Program-made: the position numbers and the translations under genes | Assembly: GCA_030844895.1 (NCBI GenBank) | Contig: CM061227.1 | Span: 73,348,593 to 73,412,592 of the forward strand | DNA from: Ambrosia x helenae | Taxonomy: Eukaryota; Streptophyta; Magnoliopsida; Asterales; Asteraceae | Length of the DNA: 64,000 nucleotides | Direction: 5' to 3' | Shown here: positions 33,420 through 45,810 of the stretch, piece after piece | How positions within the stretch are numbered: position 1 is the first letter of the stretch | How the letters are laid out: the number at the start of each line of letters is the position of its first letter | The notes under the pieces: generated by a model | What the model was told of the DNA's origin: nothing | Database searches by the model: none | The model's input: only the letters and a program-made list of their open reading frames with translations

Positions 33420-36400
33420 GTGAAGGGAGCTTCAGCTGGCCCTGTGAGCAGTCTTTGGATTGTTGACAGTGGAGCTTCTGTCCACATGACAGGGGGTCTT
33501 TCGCTACTTTTTGATATTAGAAACATCAATGGAGGTCATGTAGCGTTTGCAGGGAACAAGGGAGGATATATTACCATGGAGGGTAGTGTGAGCAATGGAA
33601 TTGTGAGTTTTGAGAGAATTTCCTATGTGAAGCAAATAGATTACAATCTGCTCAGTGTCAGTCAGATATGTGACAAACAATTTTCTGTATACTTTGACGA
33701 TAAATCTTGCTACATACTCAAGCCAGGTTTCGAGTTACCGAAAGAGTGGGTGATGTTAAAGGCGCCGAGAGTGAACAACTTGTACATTCTCGATATGTCA
33801 AAAGCCATGACCACCCAAGGCCAAGTCACGTGTTTCCTCTCCAAGGCTACAAAAAAAGAATCCATTATGTGGCACAGGAGAATGGGACACATTCACCTAA
33901 GAAAGATGAATCAATTGGTGAAGAATGAACTTGTCACAGGCGTGAACGTCAAACATTTTCATTTAAATGACAAGTGTGTGAGTTGTAAAAAGGGTAAGCA
34001 GCACAAACAATCCCATAGGTCAAAGAAAGTTAATTCCGTTGAACTGCCACTGGAACGTTTGCATATGGATCTGTTTGGACCGGTCAAGCGTAAGAGTCAT
34101 GCTGGGGAGTTATACTGTCTTGTGGTGACTGATGATTCTTCAAGATTTTCATGGGTTACGTGCTTACACCGAAAGAGCGACACGTTTGATAATTTGAATG
34201 TTCTGTTCACTCGTCTGGAAAATATCTATGGTCTCAAGATCAAGAGGATTAGGAGTGATAATGGGACAGAGTTTAAAAATGCACAGATGGACGCTCTTTG
34301 TGAAAACAAAGGTATTCATCATGAATACAGTACTCCGTATACACCACAACAGAACGGTGTCACGGAACGCAAAAACAGGACTCTAATTGAAACGGCGAGG
34401 ACAATGCTTGTGGACTCAAATCTTCCAGTAATGTTCTGGAACGAAGCAATTTACGCAGCTTGTTATACTCTTAATCGGGTTTTAACGGTGAAGAAGTTTG
34501 GCAAAACTTCTTATGAGCTGTTGAATCGTCGAAAGCCAAATTTAGAGTATCTAGAACCGTTTGGAGCTCCTTGTACTATGCTTAATCCATCTGAGAAGTT
34601 CGCACCGAAGGCTGAGGAAGGATACTTTGTTGGATATGCAACCCCGCTCAAACGGGTATTCAACAAAAGGACTCGTCAGGTCGAGGAGTGGGCTAACGTT
34701 GAAGTGCAACGGTATACTCAGAATTTACAGGGAAGCGGTCCAGACTGGATGTTTGATTACAAAGATTTCTTTGAATCATTCAACCTAGATAGCTTGGTTG
34801 AAGAGGCTGTATTACGTCTATATTACGAGGTCGAAAACGCTGTGACATCACCGTTGGTGTGTCCGATCACCGTGAATCCTCAAGCAGCTTCTAATGATAC
34901 CAATGTTCCTGTTGTTGAAGAAGAGGTATTTCAAGAAGCTTCCACAACGTTGAATTCATCAGAATCAGAAGATGACGACGATGAGGTTACAAGTGAAGCT
35001 ATCTTAGATCATGCTACAGTGACACCACCAGTGAACCCAACTACAAATGATGCTTCAACATCGAATGTGGGTAATGATCTGGTTTCTGCAGAGAACTTAA
35101 CTACTCAGACGGGAGTCCAAGTGCCAGATTATCCGGAATCTCAGATACATCGATTTCACCCGATCGAGCAGGTTATTGGTGATCCTGGTAGCAGTGTGAT
35201 GACGAGAGGTCAATTGAGGAATGCTAACTCACCGGAAAACCTTGGCAATCTTGCTTTATATGCCAAAATACAAAAATCAGGTTTTCAGAATGACTGGTCT
35301 TTTGCTTGTTATGTTTCGCAGGTTGAGCCACGAACTTACAAGGATGCTCTTTTGGACGATGCTTGTGTGGAAGCAATGCAAGAGGAGTTGTTGCAGTTCC
35401 AGAAACTTGGCGTCTGAACATTGACAGATTTGCCCCCGGGAAGAAAGAAGATTGGAACGAAATGGGTTTTTAAATGCAAAAAGGATGATAGAGGAGTGAT
35501 CGTAAGGAACAAAGCTCGTTTGGTTGTACAAGGATTTCATCAAGTGGAGGGAATCGATTACAACGAGATCTATGCACCAGTTGCACGTTTAGAGGCAATC
35601 CGAATGTTTCTAGCGTTTGCATCATTCAAGAAATTTAAGGTGTATCAAATGGATGTCAAGAGCGCGTTTCTCTATGGTGTGGTTAAGGAGGAAGTATACG
35701 TAGGTCAACCACCAGGCTTTGAAGATCCTATTCACCGGGATAAGGTCTACGTTTTGAACAAAGCTCTCTACGGGTTGCACCAAGCTCCAAGGCAATGGTA
35801 TGAGGAGCTGAGCACGTATCTTCTTTCAAAAGGATTCAAGCGAGGTTTGGTAGATTGCACACTGTTCACTAAACGAACAGGCGATGACTTGCTTCTAGTC
35901 CAGATTTATGTTGACAATATTATATTTGGGTCTACTAACGAACTTCTGTGCAGAGAATTTGAACGTGTTATGCAGGAAAAGTTCGAGATGAGCGCAATGG
36001 GAGAGATGCAGTTTTTCCTAGGCTTGCAGGTGGAACAAAGACCAACGGGGATCTTTATTCACCAGACGAAATACGTTTCTGAAGTCTTGAGCCGATTCCA
36101 GATGGATGATTCGAAGCCGATGGATACCCCAATACAACCTAATCACAGGATTGGAGTTGACGCTAAGGGGGAGCTAACTGATCCATTTACATACAGAGCA
36201 ATCGTCGGATCTCTGATGTTTCTCACCGCCTCCAGACCTGATATAATGTTTGCCACATGTCTCTGTGCATGTTATCAATCGAAGCCGAAACAGAGTCATC
36301 TTGCAGTTGTGAAACGTATCCTTAGATATCTGAAGGGTTATCCGTCGAGAGGACTATGGTACCCTAATGATGATAATTTTGACCTAATCGCTTTTAGTGA

Positions 36401-36854
36401 TGCAGATTGGGGCGGCTGTGACAAAGAAAACAAATCCACAATGGCTGGATGTCAGTTTATGGGGAACAGGCTCGTGACCTGGCAATGCAAGAAACAGACC
36501 GCAGTTGCATTATCCACATGTGAAGCAGAATACGTTTCAGCATCGAGCTGCTACTCACAGGTTCTTTGGATCCAACAACAGATGGTGGACTACGGTTTGC
36601 AATTTCTTAAAACCCCTATTTACTATGATAATGAAGCCGCAATCGCATTAACAAAAGACTTAGTAAATCACTCAAAGGCTAAACATATCCGGATTAAGTA
36701 CCATTTTATCCGTGATTGTTATGCTAAAGAGTTGATCGATATGGTCAAAATCCACACTGATTACCAACGCGCAGACCTTTTTACCAAAGCTTTTGATAAA
36801 TCGAGATTTGAATATCTTTTAAAAGCTAATGGTATTAAAGAAAAACAAGACTGA
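33420..36854 (+). pseudogene. copia-1 pol: protease, integrase, RT, RNase H
   Basis: Pol lies in a different frame from gag; the frame opens after TGA at 33414-33416. Protease has WIVDSGASVHMTG (DSGA at 33465-33476). A pre-integrase zinc finger (WHRRMGHIH then CVSCKKGK) precedes the integrase core, with catalytic Asp at 34068, Asp at 34257 and Glu at 34364. A TGA at 35415-35417 stands where copia-2 encodes Trp. RT resumes (GTKWVFKCKKDDRG, then QMDVKSAFLYG) but reads YVDN at 35907-35918 in place of YVDD, losing a catalytic Asp. RNase H follows (DADWGGC, then STCEAEYVSASS) and pol stops at 36854. The stop and the lost Asp both indicate that this copy cannot supply its own polymerase. Confidence 0.92.
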
Positions 36855-39184
36855 TCACCACCTCAGTTTATCGCTTTTTAGTTTAAATTTACTGTTTTTC
36901 AGAAAAATTTGAAAAATCCAAAAACATTGAAAAATTTCAAAATCCATAAAAATTAGAAAATTTCATTGCTGACTGCTATATCTTCTTCCCTTAGATTAAT
37001 GCCGTCAGATTTCTGTGAACAAACGATATTTGGGCAATCACATATTTGAAATGCTCCAACTTATCCTTGGGAACAGTAAATTCAAAAATTTATAAAAATC
37101 AGAAAAACCAAAAATGATTTCCTGGAGAAAAAGGGGAAATGATAGTACATCAGTGGGGATCTGACACATTCTAAAGAAATGTAATGCTATACAGGGCGTG
37201 TGTCTGAGTCTGTGTGATGTGCTGATAGGCTTCGTAGACCTAATACTGCGTGCCTGATACATACATATCAAACGAATTTGTGTGGATGAACTCCTCATGG
37301 GCATATGGTCTTTGTACCGTAATTTTGTTTGATAGGGTATTTGTACAAAACTCGGAGGTTTTGGGTCGTTATGTTATTAGTTGTCTCGGGATAGCCTCTC
37401 TGATCTTCTGCTGTAAGTCATTACGGACCTAGATCAGATAGGGTGTCTTTATAAAAGAGCTTTATGCCAAATCCTAAAGTTACCGAATTGAGGAACTTTC
37501 CATGTATTATGATAATCAAAGATTATCTATTACATCGTATTAATCACTGATGCAAATCATGGTTGATATCAGTCCTCAACCTCGTAGAGTGCACATGTTA
37601 CTTTGCTGCATTAATTTGCTGACCTGTATACCTTTGTGCATCATACCTTGTATATTACAGACGACGAAAGCATAATCAAACTTTACAATGAGTCTTTGTG
37701 CATTTACTTCTTGATACGGGAGTATGTCGTGTGCGTGGGAACCACAGACAATTGTGTTTATACTATACATAATTGTATCAGTTTAAATCACTGCACAAAA
37801 GTCTGCATGTGAGTTTATGTGGATCACAATATCAGCAGTTGCCAGATCACACATTGTCTTTAATGAAAATAATTAAAAAGATCAACGGTGTGATCAGATT
37901 TCTCATTAACTGATATGATCCCTTTACCGGAAATCCCAAAACATTTACTGTTTTATCTTTACATTTCTGCATTTTATATTTCTCGTCAAAAATTGCAAAG
38001 CTCAAAAAGATTTTAGGTGTGTTTTAGCATAAACTTTAGAAAATCCAAAAAGATTTTACATTTCTATCTTATTTTTGATAGCTGATGGTGGTTGATGACG
38101 ATTTTCTAAACCTTGATGAACCATTCGAGCTTTGTAATCTTTAAATGAGAAAATATGTTTGTCGGATGCTTAAAAGTTGGAAAATATTTTGAACGGGACT
38201 CAATTTTGAGATTTGGTAAATTTTAAAAAATTCCTGATTCACTTTCGCCCCTTCGTTGGGTCGAAGGAGGAATTTTTTGTTCATTCATACGTTTAGATTT
38301 GGGCGAATGTGAGAGTTCTTAAGACAAGTTCTCTTTCGAACCCTTATGTCTCATTCGAACCTTTAATTAGGGTCGGAGGAGACAAAAGTTTCACATTCGA
38401 CCACTGTAAACGGGCGAATGAGCAGCCTATATAAAGCCTTATCTGCTCATTCGACCCATTCCAAATTTTTTTAAATAAATTCTGATCCTAAGTCCACTTG
38501 TTGCTCGTGCCATTTACATTGTATCATTGTATTTGTCTGATTGTCCTGATCATTTTGCACCAATTTTTACAGGTTATCATCATGTTTTGAGTGTTTAATC
38601 ACTACTTTTCAGTTCGTGCCCTAACTGGTTCAACTGATGGATTTAACTATGATTATAAGACTTGTTCTTGATTAGGTTTCACTGATTAAGTGTTTTAGGG
38701 GGAGATTATCCAAAAACATAGGGTTTTAACTCAATAGATTGTGTAATTGATTCTTAAACAAGTCACGAACCCTAGTTTTATATTAAAAACACATAATCAG
38801 TGAATGTTTGATGAAATTGTTGTGTAGAAAAGTTTAATCGGAAGTTTTAGATGGTTGTTGAAACAAAATGACAAGTTAAAACAGTCTAGATTTCAAAATT
38901 GAAATTTGAAATGAAGAGCTGACACCTACGCCCTTTACGAATGGTCGAACGTGCAAAAACGGGCGAAGGAGAAGGTTTGTCTGGGCGAATGAAGTGAAAT
39001 GGTCGAATGAAACATTTTTAGCAAAACTTTTCTCATTCGAACCCTTGAAACTTCACATTCGCACCAAGTTTTTCTCATTCGAACCTTTAAACGGGCGAAT
39101 GTAGAATTCAAAAACCAAATTTTCAATTTTTGATTATTTTGTTTGTTTTTAACGCGTTTATATGATTTGTTTTGCAGTTTAACC
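36855..39184 (+). promoter_or_regulatory. spacer between pol and the third frame, with internal promoter-like module
   Basis: 2.3 kb without a coding frame. 38245-38460 contains about nine TTCGACC/GGGCGAA/GGTCGAA words. The last inverted pair (CATTCGACC 38394-38402 and GGGCGAATG 38412-38420) is followed by TATATAAA at 38429-38436. 38935-39105 holds a second cluster of the words. A pyrimidine-rich tract ending TTTGTTTTGCAG (39166-39177) lies eight bases before the ATG at 39185. This is the same order as in the LTR and gag leader. Copia-2 has the equivalent module at 56391-57350. Promoter and splice-site function are inferred. Confidence 0.6.
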
Positions 39185-42100
39185 ATGTCTGAACAAGAAG
39201 ATACGAGTGTTCCTGCTGGATCATCCTCACAGGCTGCCGAGACAGCGAAGACTGATATTCTACCATTTGAGAATGCGCACAACTGCTGTGCATATCTTGG
39301 AGACGTGAAGAAGCATACGGAGTTTACTGGGATTATTGATTTTCTAAAGAGGAGCCGAGTGATCGATGCAATTGCTACACCCGCTATTATTTACAGAGAT
39401 TTATTACAGGAGTTCTGGACAAATGCGAAAATGGACTTCTGGGAAGGTGAATCTTCTCTGGTCAGCAAGATTCAAGGAGTGCTGATTGTTGTGTCAGAGA
39501 ATGATATTCGGGAAGCGTTGAAGCTTGAAGATGAAAAGACGGATCCCAGAGAACTCAGCTGGACTGAACAAAGGAAGTGCGTTCTTAGAATGAAATATAA
39601 CGGACCGATTACTGATGGTTCGTTACACAAAGGAAAGCTCTGTCCTCAGTTCAAGTACTTAGTACATGTTATGATACATGTCTTCGGGTCAGCGGCTGGT
39701 GGTTATGATCTGATGAGGAAAAGCATAAGTTCGTTGATGGTAGCACTTATATTGAACAAACCGTTCAATGTATCAGGAATGCTTATGGAACACCTGTTGG
39801 AGCCAGTAAGAGGTACAAGGACTAGGAAGTTTCTGTTATATCCTAGATTCCTTCAGATGATTTTCGATTTGAAGTACAAGAACTTGAAGAGAGACCCAAA
39901 GCAGATTATTGTTCAGGAACATATGAACATTAATACTCTTGCCAGAATGAAAGCGTACAAAGGTTTATCTGTGAATGAAAGACCACCAGTGAGACGTTTA
40001 TTTGGTCACTTAGTCCAGATTGATTATGTGGATCCTGGTAAAGATAAGGTGAGGCATGCTGACAGTGCATCTGACGAAGACAATCCGTTACATCCAGTTG
40101 ACCCTGAAGCTAAACGAAAGCGTCAGGTAGTTAATGTGGGAGCAAAGAGTGGTAAAGGTAAAGAGAAAGAGATTAGAATTGAAGTTCAGGCTGAAGCTAA
40201 ACCAGCAAAGAAGAAAAGTGCGTCAAGAAGGCACAAAAGTATAGCAAAGAAGGGATTACATCTTGTGGATGAAGCGTCAGTTGATTCTGAGGAGACGCAA
40301 GAAGACGAACGATGGGATTCCGATGAAGAGACTGTAAAGAGCACCATGCCCAAGGCCACTGTGGCTGGTGAGTCTGCTAGTCTGAATAGATCAGTGGAGG
40401 AACAGAGAACTAAGAGCCCTATTCACTTAGATGAAGATGATGAGGGATTAGGTTTGGGATCAGGAGATTTTCCTGGATCGCCAGTACAAGGGGAGAAACC
40501 AAAGAAGCCCCAATTCAAGAAGAAGGAGAAAGTGTTAAAGCCCATGGAGAAGCGAGCTAGAGAGATTGAATCATTAGTTGCTGGAAAGAAACTTCCACCA
40601 GCATCTAGCTCGAAATCACCGGTTACAAGTCCAGTTGCTAAGAAACAAAAAACATCATCAGGAACTGAGAAACAGACCGATCTACCTGTTGATAAATTCA
40701 ATGATGCACTGGAAAGAGTGTTAAAGAAGATTAAGAAGGGAAAGCTGCCTGCTGATGCTGAAGCTTCTACTCCAAAGGTCACAGTTGATAGCGATGTGAT
40801 GAACGCTGTGAACCGGAAGCTAGCTGATATGATGAAGATAATTAATTAGCAGTCAGCAGAGATTGAGAAACTGAAGAACAACGATCAGAAGATGCTAGAC
40901 GTTGTTGAGACATCACATGATAATCAGGAAGCACTTGAAGCTGAAATCAAACGACTTCGCAAAGAAAATAAGAAGTTGTTGAAACACGAACAAAGAAACA
41001 CCAGACAATGCATAGCTTTGAAAGAAGACAACAAGAAGCTAAAAGAGAGTAACAAGCACATGGACAATCTGATTAAAGACTTGTACTCTCGTGCTCCTCA
41101 GCTAAAAAAGGTGAAGAGGATAAAGAACAAGACGAGGAGCAGGTTGATTTTGAACCGTCTGATAATGAGGAGGAGGAAGATGAGGATCTTGATGAAGATG
41201 CTAGAAACGCTCCTCAAAAGAAGAAGAAGAAGGATGATGGAGATGATGATGGTTCGGATGGTGAATCTGGTGATGGAGGCAGCTCTGCATTTGATGATGA
41301 TGAAGATGATAATGATGATGACGATACAGATAAGTATAAGTATGAGAAACGTGGATCTGGAAAAGAAGGTGAATCTAGTTCTAAAGCTCCTGGAGGATCG
41401 GTTGATGATGATACGATCTTTTGGAATGAAAAGATGAAGTCATTGTCTGAAGATGATAAACAGATGTATCGCCAGATGCTTACTGATCGAGTCTGGATGA
41501 TTGACATGACCAGTAGATTCTCTGAGATCTTTGAATCTAATGACAGGATGCTTGAATTGGATTATAATGATCTAGATTTAGAAAATGGTGAAGTTTCTGC
41601 GGCAATGTCAAAGGAGATTTTGGAAGGTTTGGCGAAGCAGGTTGGAAAGACTTTGGAAGAACTATTAGCTGATAACCAGATTCCTAATCTACCTGAAAAA
41701 GAAGCTGGAAATCATTCTGATGATCGTGACGTACCTGTGTTCGAGGAGATTGAAATAGAAGACATAACCAGTGAAGAGTATCCAGAATATTTCAAGAAAG
41801 ATAAAGATTCTGGATTTGCTGCTTTCACTGAAGAGTTATTAAAAGAAGCCGAGAAACTTGCTAGAGAGAACAGTGATAAGTTTGTTGAAGAAGTGTTCAA
41901 GGGGCATGATAAACCGCATATCGAACAATCAGACAGTTTGAAAGAGTTACTGAGGCAATTGAAAGAGAACGAAGCCAATCGTCCGAAAGCAGAGATCCAG
42001 GGAAGCTTTTATAAACTCCACAACGAGATGTTTAAAGGAAGAGCGTTGGGTTGGAAGTTTATAAAGCAATTGAAGTGTGTAGTCGTTAAGTGGGAGAAGG

Positions 42101-42792
42101 GGATACTGTATTTTGACAGATTTCATGATCTGAAGACTCTCCCGTATTGGGCTATTCGTGATATTTGCCGACATAGGTTGACTGGATCCTCAAACGATCA
42201 CATTGCTTATTTTGCTGATAAAATGGCGAGGGAAAGCAGGACGAAGTGGAATCTTTTTGTACCTCAGTATCCGAAGCGGATTGTTCACAAGAAAGATATT
42301 GATGTTATTACCGGTTTGCCCAAAGTGACTCTAAAGTACAAACTGCCAAAAGTGTTGAAACATATTCTGCTATTGCAGATTCCACAACACTTTGCGAAAG
42401 ACTTTATCTGGTGGTATTATGATTGGAAGATTGCAGAGGCTGTGATTGTATTGAAGGATGGTGAAAAGAATTTCAAGAAAATACACATATTTGATCCTAT
42501 GTGGTTGGTTAATTGTTCACATGAGGATATAATTATGTTGTATTACAATCCAATATTCAGTGATGTGAAGGATGCTGAACAAGCAAGTAAATACCAGCGT
42601 GTGGTATTTCTGTACTTTGCTTATGATATAAACGCTGGATGCGATTTTGATAAGAAGCTTGGGAAGTTCGTGAAGATTCAAGATGCTCCTGATGTCAAAA
42701 AGAAAAAGCCGAAACAAGTGTTTGAACCGGTGATGACTAAAGAACAAAAGACGTTACTGCACATAAAGCTTATGAACAAGAGGATGGACTAA
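39185..42792 (+). pseudogene. copia-1 third frame (about 1200 codons), function unknown
   Basis: It starts MSEQEDTSVPAGSS. The N-terminal 250 residues (IIDFLKRSRVIDAIAT, LLQEFWTNAK, KFLLYPRFLQ) resemble a dispersed family common in Asteraceae genomes that automated annotation often labels synaptobrevin/longin-like; this is from memory. A Lys/Arg-rich, probably nuclear-targeting region (AKRKRQVV, KKKSASRRHKS), a coiled coil (40850-41100), an Asp/Lys-rich low-complexity stretch and a conserved C-terminal domain (WAIRDICRH, FIWWYYDWKIAEA, CSHEDIIMLYYNP) follow. There are two breaks: TAG at 40847-40849, and a one-base loss near 41107-41110, compared with copia-2. It occupies the position where some plant retrotransposons carry env-like frames, but I see no signal peptide or membrane segment. 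Confidence 0.8.
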
Positions 42793-42818
42793 GAGCGTAA
42801 ACAATCCAAGCAATAGTC

Positions 42819-42829
42819 GAGGGGGAGTT
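42819..42829 (+). promoter_or_regulatory. polypurine tract of copia-1
   Basis: GAGGGGGAGTT directly precedes the 3' LTR (TGTAGATG at 42830). The same tract precedes the copia-2 3' LTR. Confidence 0.9.
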
Positions 42830-43365
42830 TGTAGATGCATTTTGTGCGACTAATGCTTTGGATTACAATTAACATGTGTTAGAATGTTTTGTCAAATGAG
42901 CGAAGGAAGAAAGATTGGGCGAATGAGAGATTATAAAGGTGCGAAGGAGAACAAAAGGTGCGAAGGAGAGATAGGAGGTCGAAGGTAGAATAGATGTTAA
43001 TGTATAGCTTTGTTCGACCATGATGAATGGGCGAACCTGCACATTCGACCAAGCAATATGGGCGAATGTGCAGGCCTATAAATAGGTTAAGCTCATTTTG
43101 AATGTAAGTTTTGGTCATTTTTGTTTCCCTCCTGTTTGAGTCTCTCCCTAGGGTTTTGTGTAAACTTAATTCACGTCATATATTGATTGTAATCCTTATT
43201 TTAACGTGTAATTGAGTGTTTTTATGAATGAAATGAAGCTTTTAAAGATGATTTCTGTGTTTTGTTGATATTATTATCATTTTGTGATTGATTTAGGGAT
43301 TCCGCACCTGAATCAAACTTGTTTGATCACTATCTTTGTAGATTTGACGATCCTACGCGCATACA
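42830..43365 (+). repeat. copia-1 3' LTR
   Basis: 536 bp, the same length as the 5' LTR, with about six substitutions by eye. It ends CGCATACA. Gypsy copy B LTR sequence resumes after it. Confidence 0.95.
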
Positions 43366-45810
43366 ACTACGATTGGAAAACCATTACTGGACTCGAATAC
43401 TGTGAATACTGAATACCTAAGAGACAACATGCACCCGTCCGACCTCCAGTCGACGAGTGGGGCGGGTCGAGCCCAAATAGATCTATTCACATTTCCCCCG
43501 TTGTGCATCCCGCACATTCATGGTTCTCCCCGGGACTTCCAAAGATCGCATAGTAATATAATGAATACTCCAAAATGTAATGAATACTTGAATACCCAAA
43601 ATACAGTTGACACATTGTTTATGAAAACATAGTTGACACACGTTTAAAGAATACAACATGTTATCTCCCCCGAAAATGTAAAACAGTAAAGAGTGGGGCC
43701 GTGAAACTCACCTTAGAGTGCGTCCTCAGTAAAATAGAAACCCGATACGTGTGTGACAGTCCCTACTAGTGGCGACCTATCAATGAGTTTACATAAGTGT
43801 GATGACTATTAACCCGAAGGCTAATCAGTCCCCAATTGTCCAGACCGTGACTGTGTATGTTGAAAAGATGTTTGAACGTTAAACCGACCTAACCAGACAA
43901 GACCCGACATCCCATTGGTGACCCGACATCCCACATGTTAGCCACATACAAGATATCATGCAACATACGCAATTAAACACTTAGCATGCGCAAACATTCA
44001 CCCTATCTAGCATAACGCCCAACTAACGCATAAACAAGTCCGAACACGTGTTACCAAGTTATTAGACATGTCACGGGGTTCCTAACATGTTCCTAGGTGT
44101 CAAACCATGTCTCCGGATGTCAAAATACACTTACAGCAGCAGCACATGCGATTAAGAGATCAAGCATGCAATTAGGAAAAGTCAACTAGCAATTAGGAGA
44201 GTCAACAGGTGATTGGGGCCTAATTGCATGTACATACACACGAGTAGGCCCCTACTCACATGTATGTGCATGCGATTAGCCCTAATTGTGTGCTGCTAGT
44301 GGCGAGTAGGATTCCTACTCGCCCCTTGCAACTCTGTTCCGGTTTTTCACGCGTTTAACCCTCCAAATCAGATCCGAAACATGTGGAAACACCCAATATC
44401 AAACCCAAAACATTAATAAACCTATTTCAAGCAAAAACCCCTAAATTTTTATCATTCTAACAGTCCTGAATGCAAGCGTTTTCCGAAAATAGCATACTTA
44501 TCATGTAAACATCACACCAACATGCAAAACTTACCCTAAATAGCAAATATCCAGATTTCACCACATAACAACGTTCTTCAACACTATCCTATCGTTCTAG
44601 CATCATCCTAAAGCAAACCCTAATCTCATACTATCAACAAAACACATCATATCATCCTTAATCCTTCAAAATCATTCAAACGGGTCAAAACACCTATTAT
44701 CAACAATACACAACTATGAACCTCCAAACTCATAGATTAACATCAAAATAACTCATTTAAGTCAGAAATATATCAAACACAGAAGAACAATCATGTTTTA
44801 TCAATAAAAAATCCTATCTTTGCATGAATACACCACATATAACAAGCACAAAGGTTTGGGTTTGTTTAGAAACTGTTTTTAATAAGTTTTCAAAGACACA
44901 AATGTTTAGAAATCAGGTCTGGACCTTTAGGGAGTAAAACAATAACATTACAAAGGTTTGGGATGAAGAACACACCTTGAAATTGCAAGATTATGAGATG
45001 TAAGGCTTGAAAAGGTGATTTCTTGGGTAGAAACGTGTTCCAGAGGGTGTGTATGGGTTGGGAGAGGTTATGGGACGTCTAGGGTTACACAAATGATGTT
45101 TTACAAGTCAAGGGTGGTATTTATAGGCATTTCTAGTCATCAGGTGCAGTACAGGCGATTAGGGTGTAGCAACAGGCGATTAGGGGTGTAATCGCCTGTT
45201 GTAACACGTGAATAGGGCCTAATCACCCCCATCAGCATGCAATTAGTGCCTAATCGCCCCCATCAGCATGCAATTACGCGTAATCACCTATAATGTCATG
45301 CAATTACGCGTAACACCTATAATGTCATGCAATTACGCGTAATCACCTATGATGTCATGCAATCACGCGTAATCACCTATAATGTCATGCAATTATGCAT
45401 AATCACCCATAATGTCATGCAATTACGCGTAATCACCTATAATGTCATGCAATTACGCGAAATCACTATTTTAACACATATAAACACGTATTCACATAGT
45501 GACAAGTCATATAATGATTGTAAGCACATAATGCATGATAACTAACACGTTCCCATCCATTCACCAATTCCCGGGACTCGAGATTTACGTGTGTGTGTTA
45601 AACCTGATGATTCTACAAATCACCAATCCGTGTTCACATGGTTATGGACCGACTCCCAATGATCCCGTGGATCATTGTAACGACTCCCGATGATTTCCAG
45701 AACCATCATAACGACTCAACTAACCTAGTTAAGTATGTTTGAAAACGTATTTTGCTAAGGTAGACTTATGTGTTTTATAAAATGTTAACCTAAATGTGTC
45801 GAGTGTCACA
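43366..45810 (-). mobile_element. gypsy copy B 5' LTR, 5' portion
   Basis: Continuation of the LTR from 25632-26058 after the copia-1 insertion. It ends at the complement of TGTGACACTC (45801-45810). It matches 12677-13577 and 21922-23366 of the 3' LTR. A TATA box lies at 45118-45125 on the minus strand. The outer flank begins AGGCA. Confidence 0.9.
45265..45465. repeat. 30 bp minisatellite in the copy B 5' LTR
   Basis: About six units of the repeat seen at 22640-23010, one of them shortened by a base. It is preceded by a duplicated CATCAGCATGCAATTA stretch. The two LTRs therefore differ mainly in repeat number. Confidence 0.85.

Larger units (their letters stand above)
26059..43365 (+). mobile_element. 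copia-1: large Ty1/copia element with a third coding region
   Basis: 17307 bp including nested insertions, about 15.2 kb without them. It has two 536 bp LTRs, a tRNA-iMet primer site, a very long gag, pol in copia order (protease, integrase, RT, RNase H), a 2.3 kb spacer with an internal promoter-like module, a third frame of about 1200 codons and a polypurine tract. It sits in the copy B 5' LTR; flanks are ACTGC on the left and ACTAC on the right, an imperfect 5 bp duplication. Size, separate gag and pol frames and an extra downstream frame recall Sireviruses, but this assignment is not proven. Confidence 0.9.

Noticed and set aside
39185..39960. Synaptobrevin/longin function for the third frame
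   Set aside because: I recall this label from automated annotation of similar plant sequences, but no SNARE motif, longin fold signature or membrane anchor is visible, so no function is claimed.
41110..41437. Met/Arg-rich plus-strand frame continuing from the coiled coil
   Set aside because: Wrong frame after a one-base loss; copia-2 shows the Asp/Lys-rich reading is the real one.
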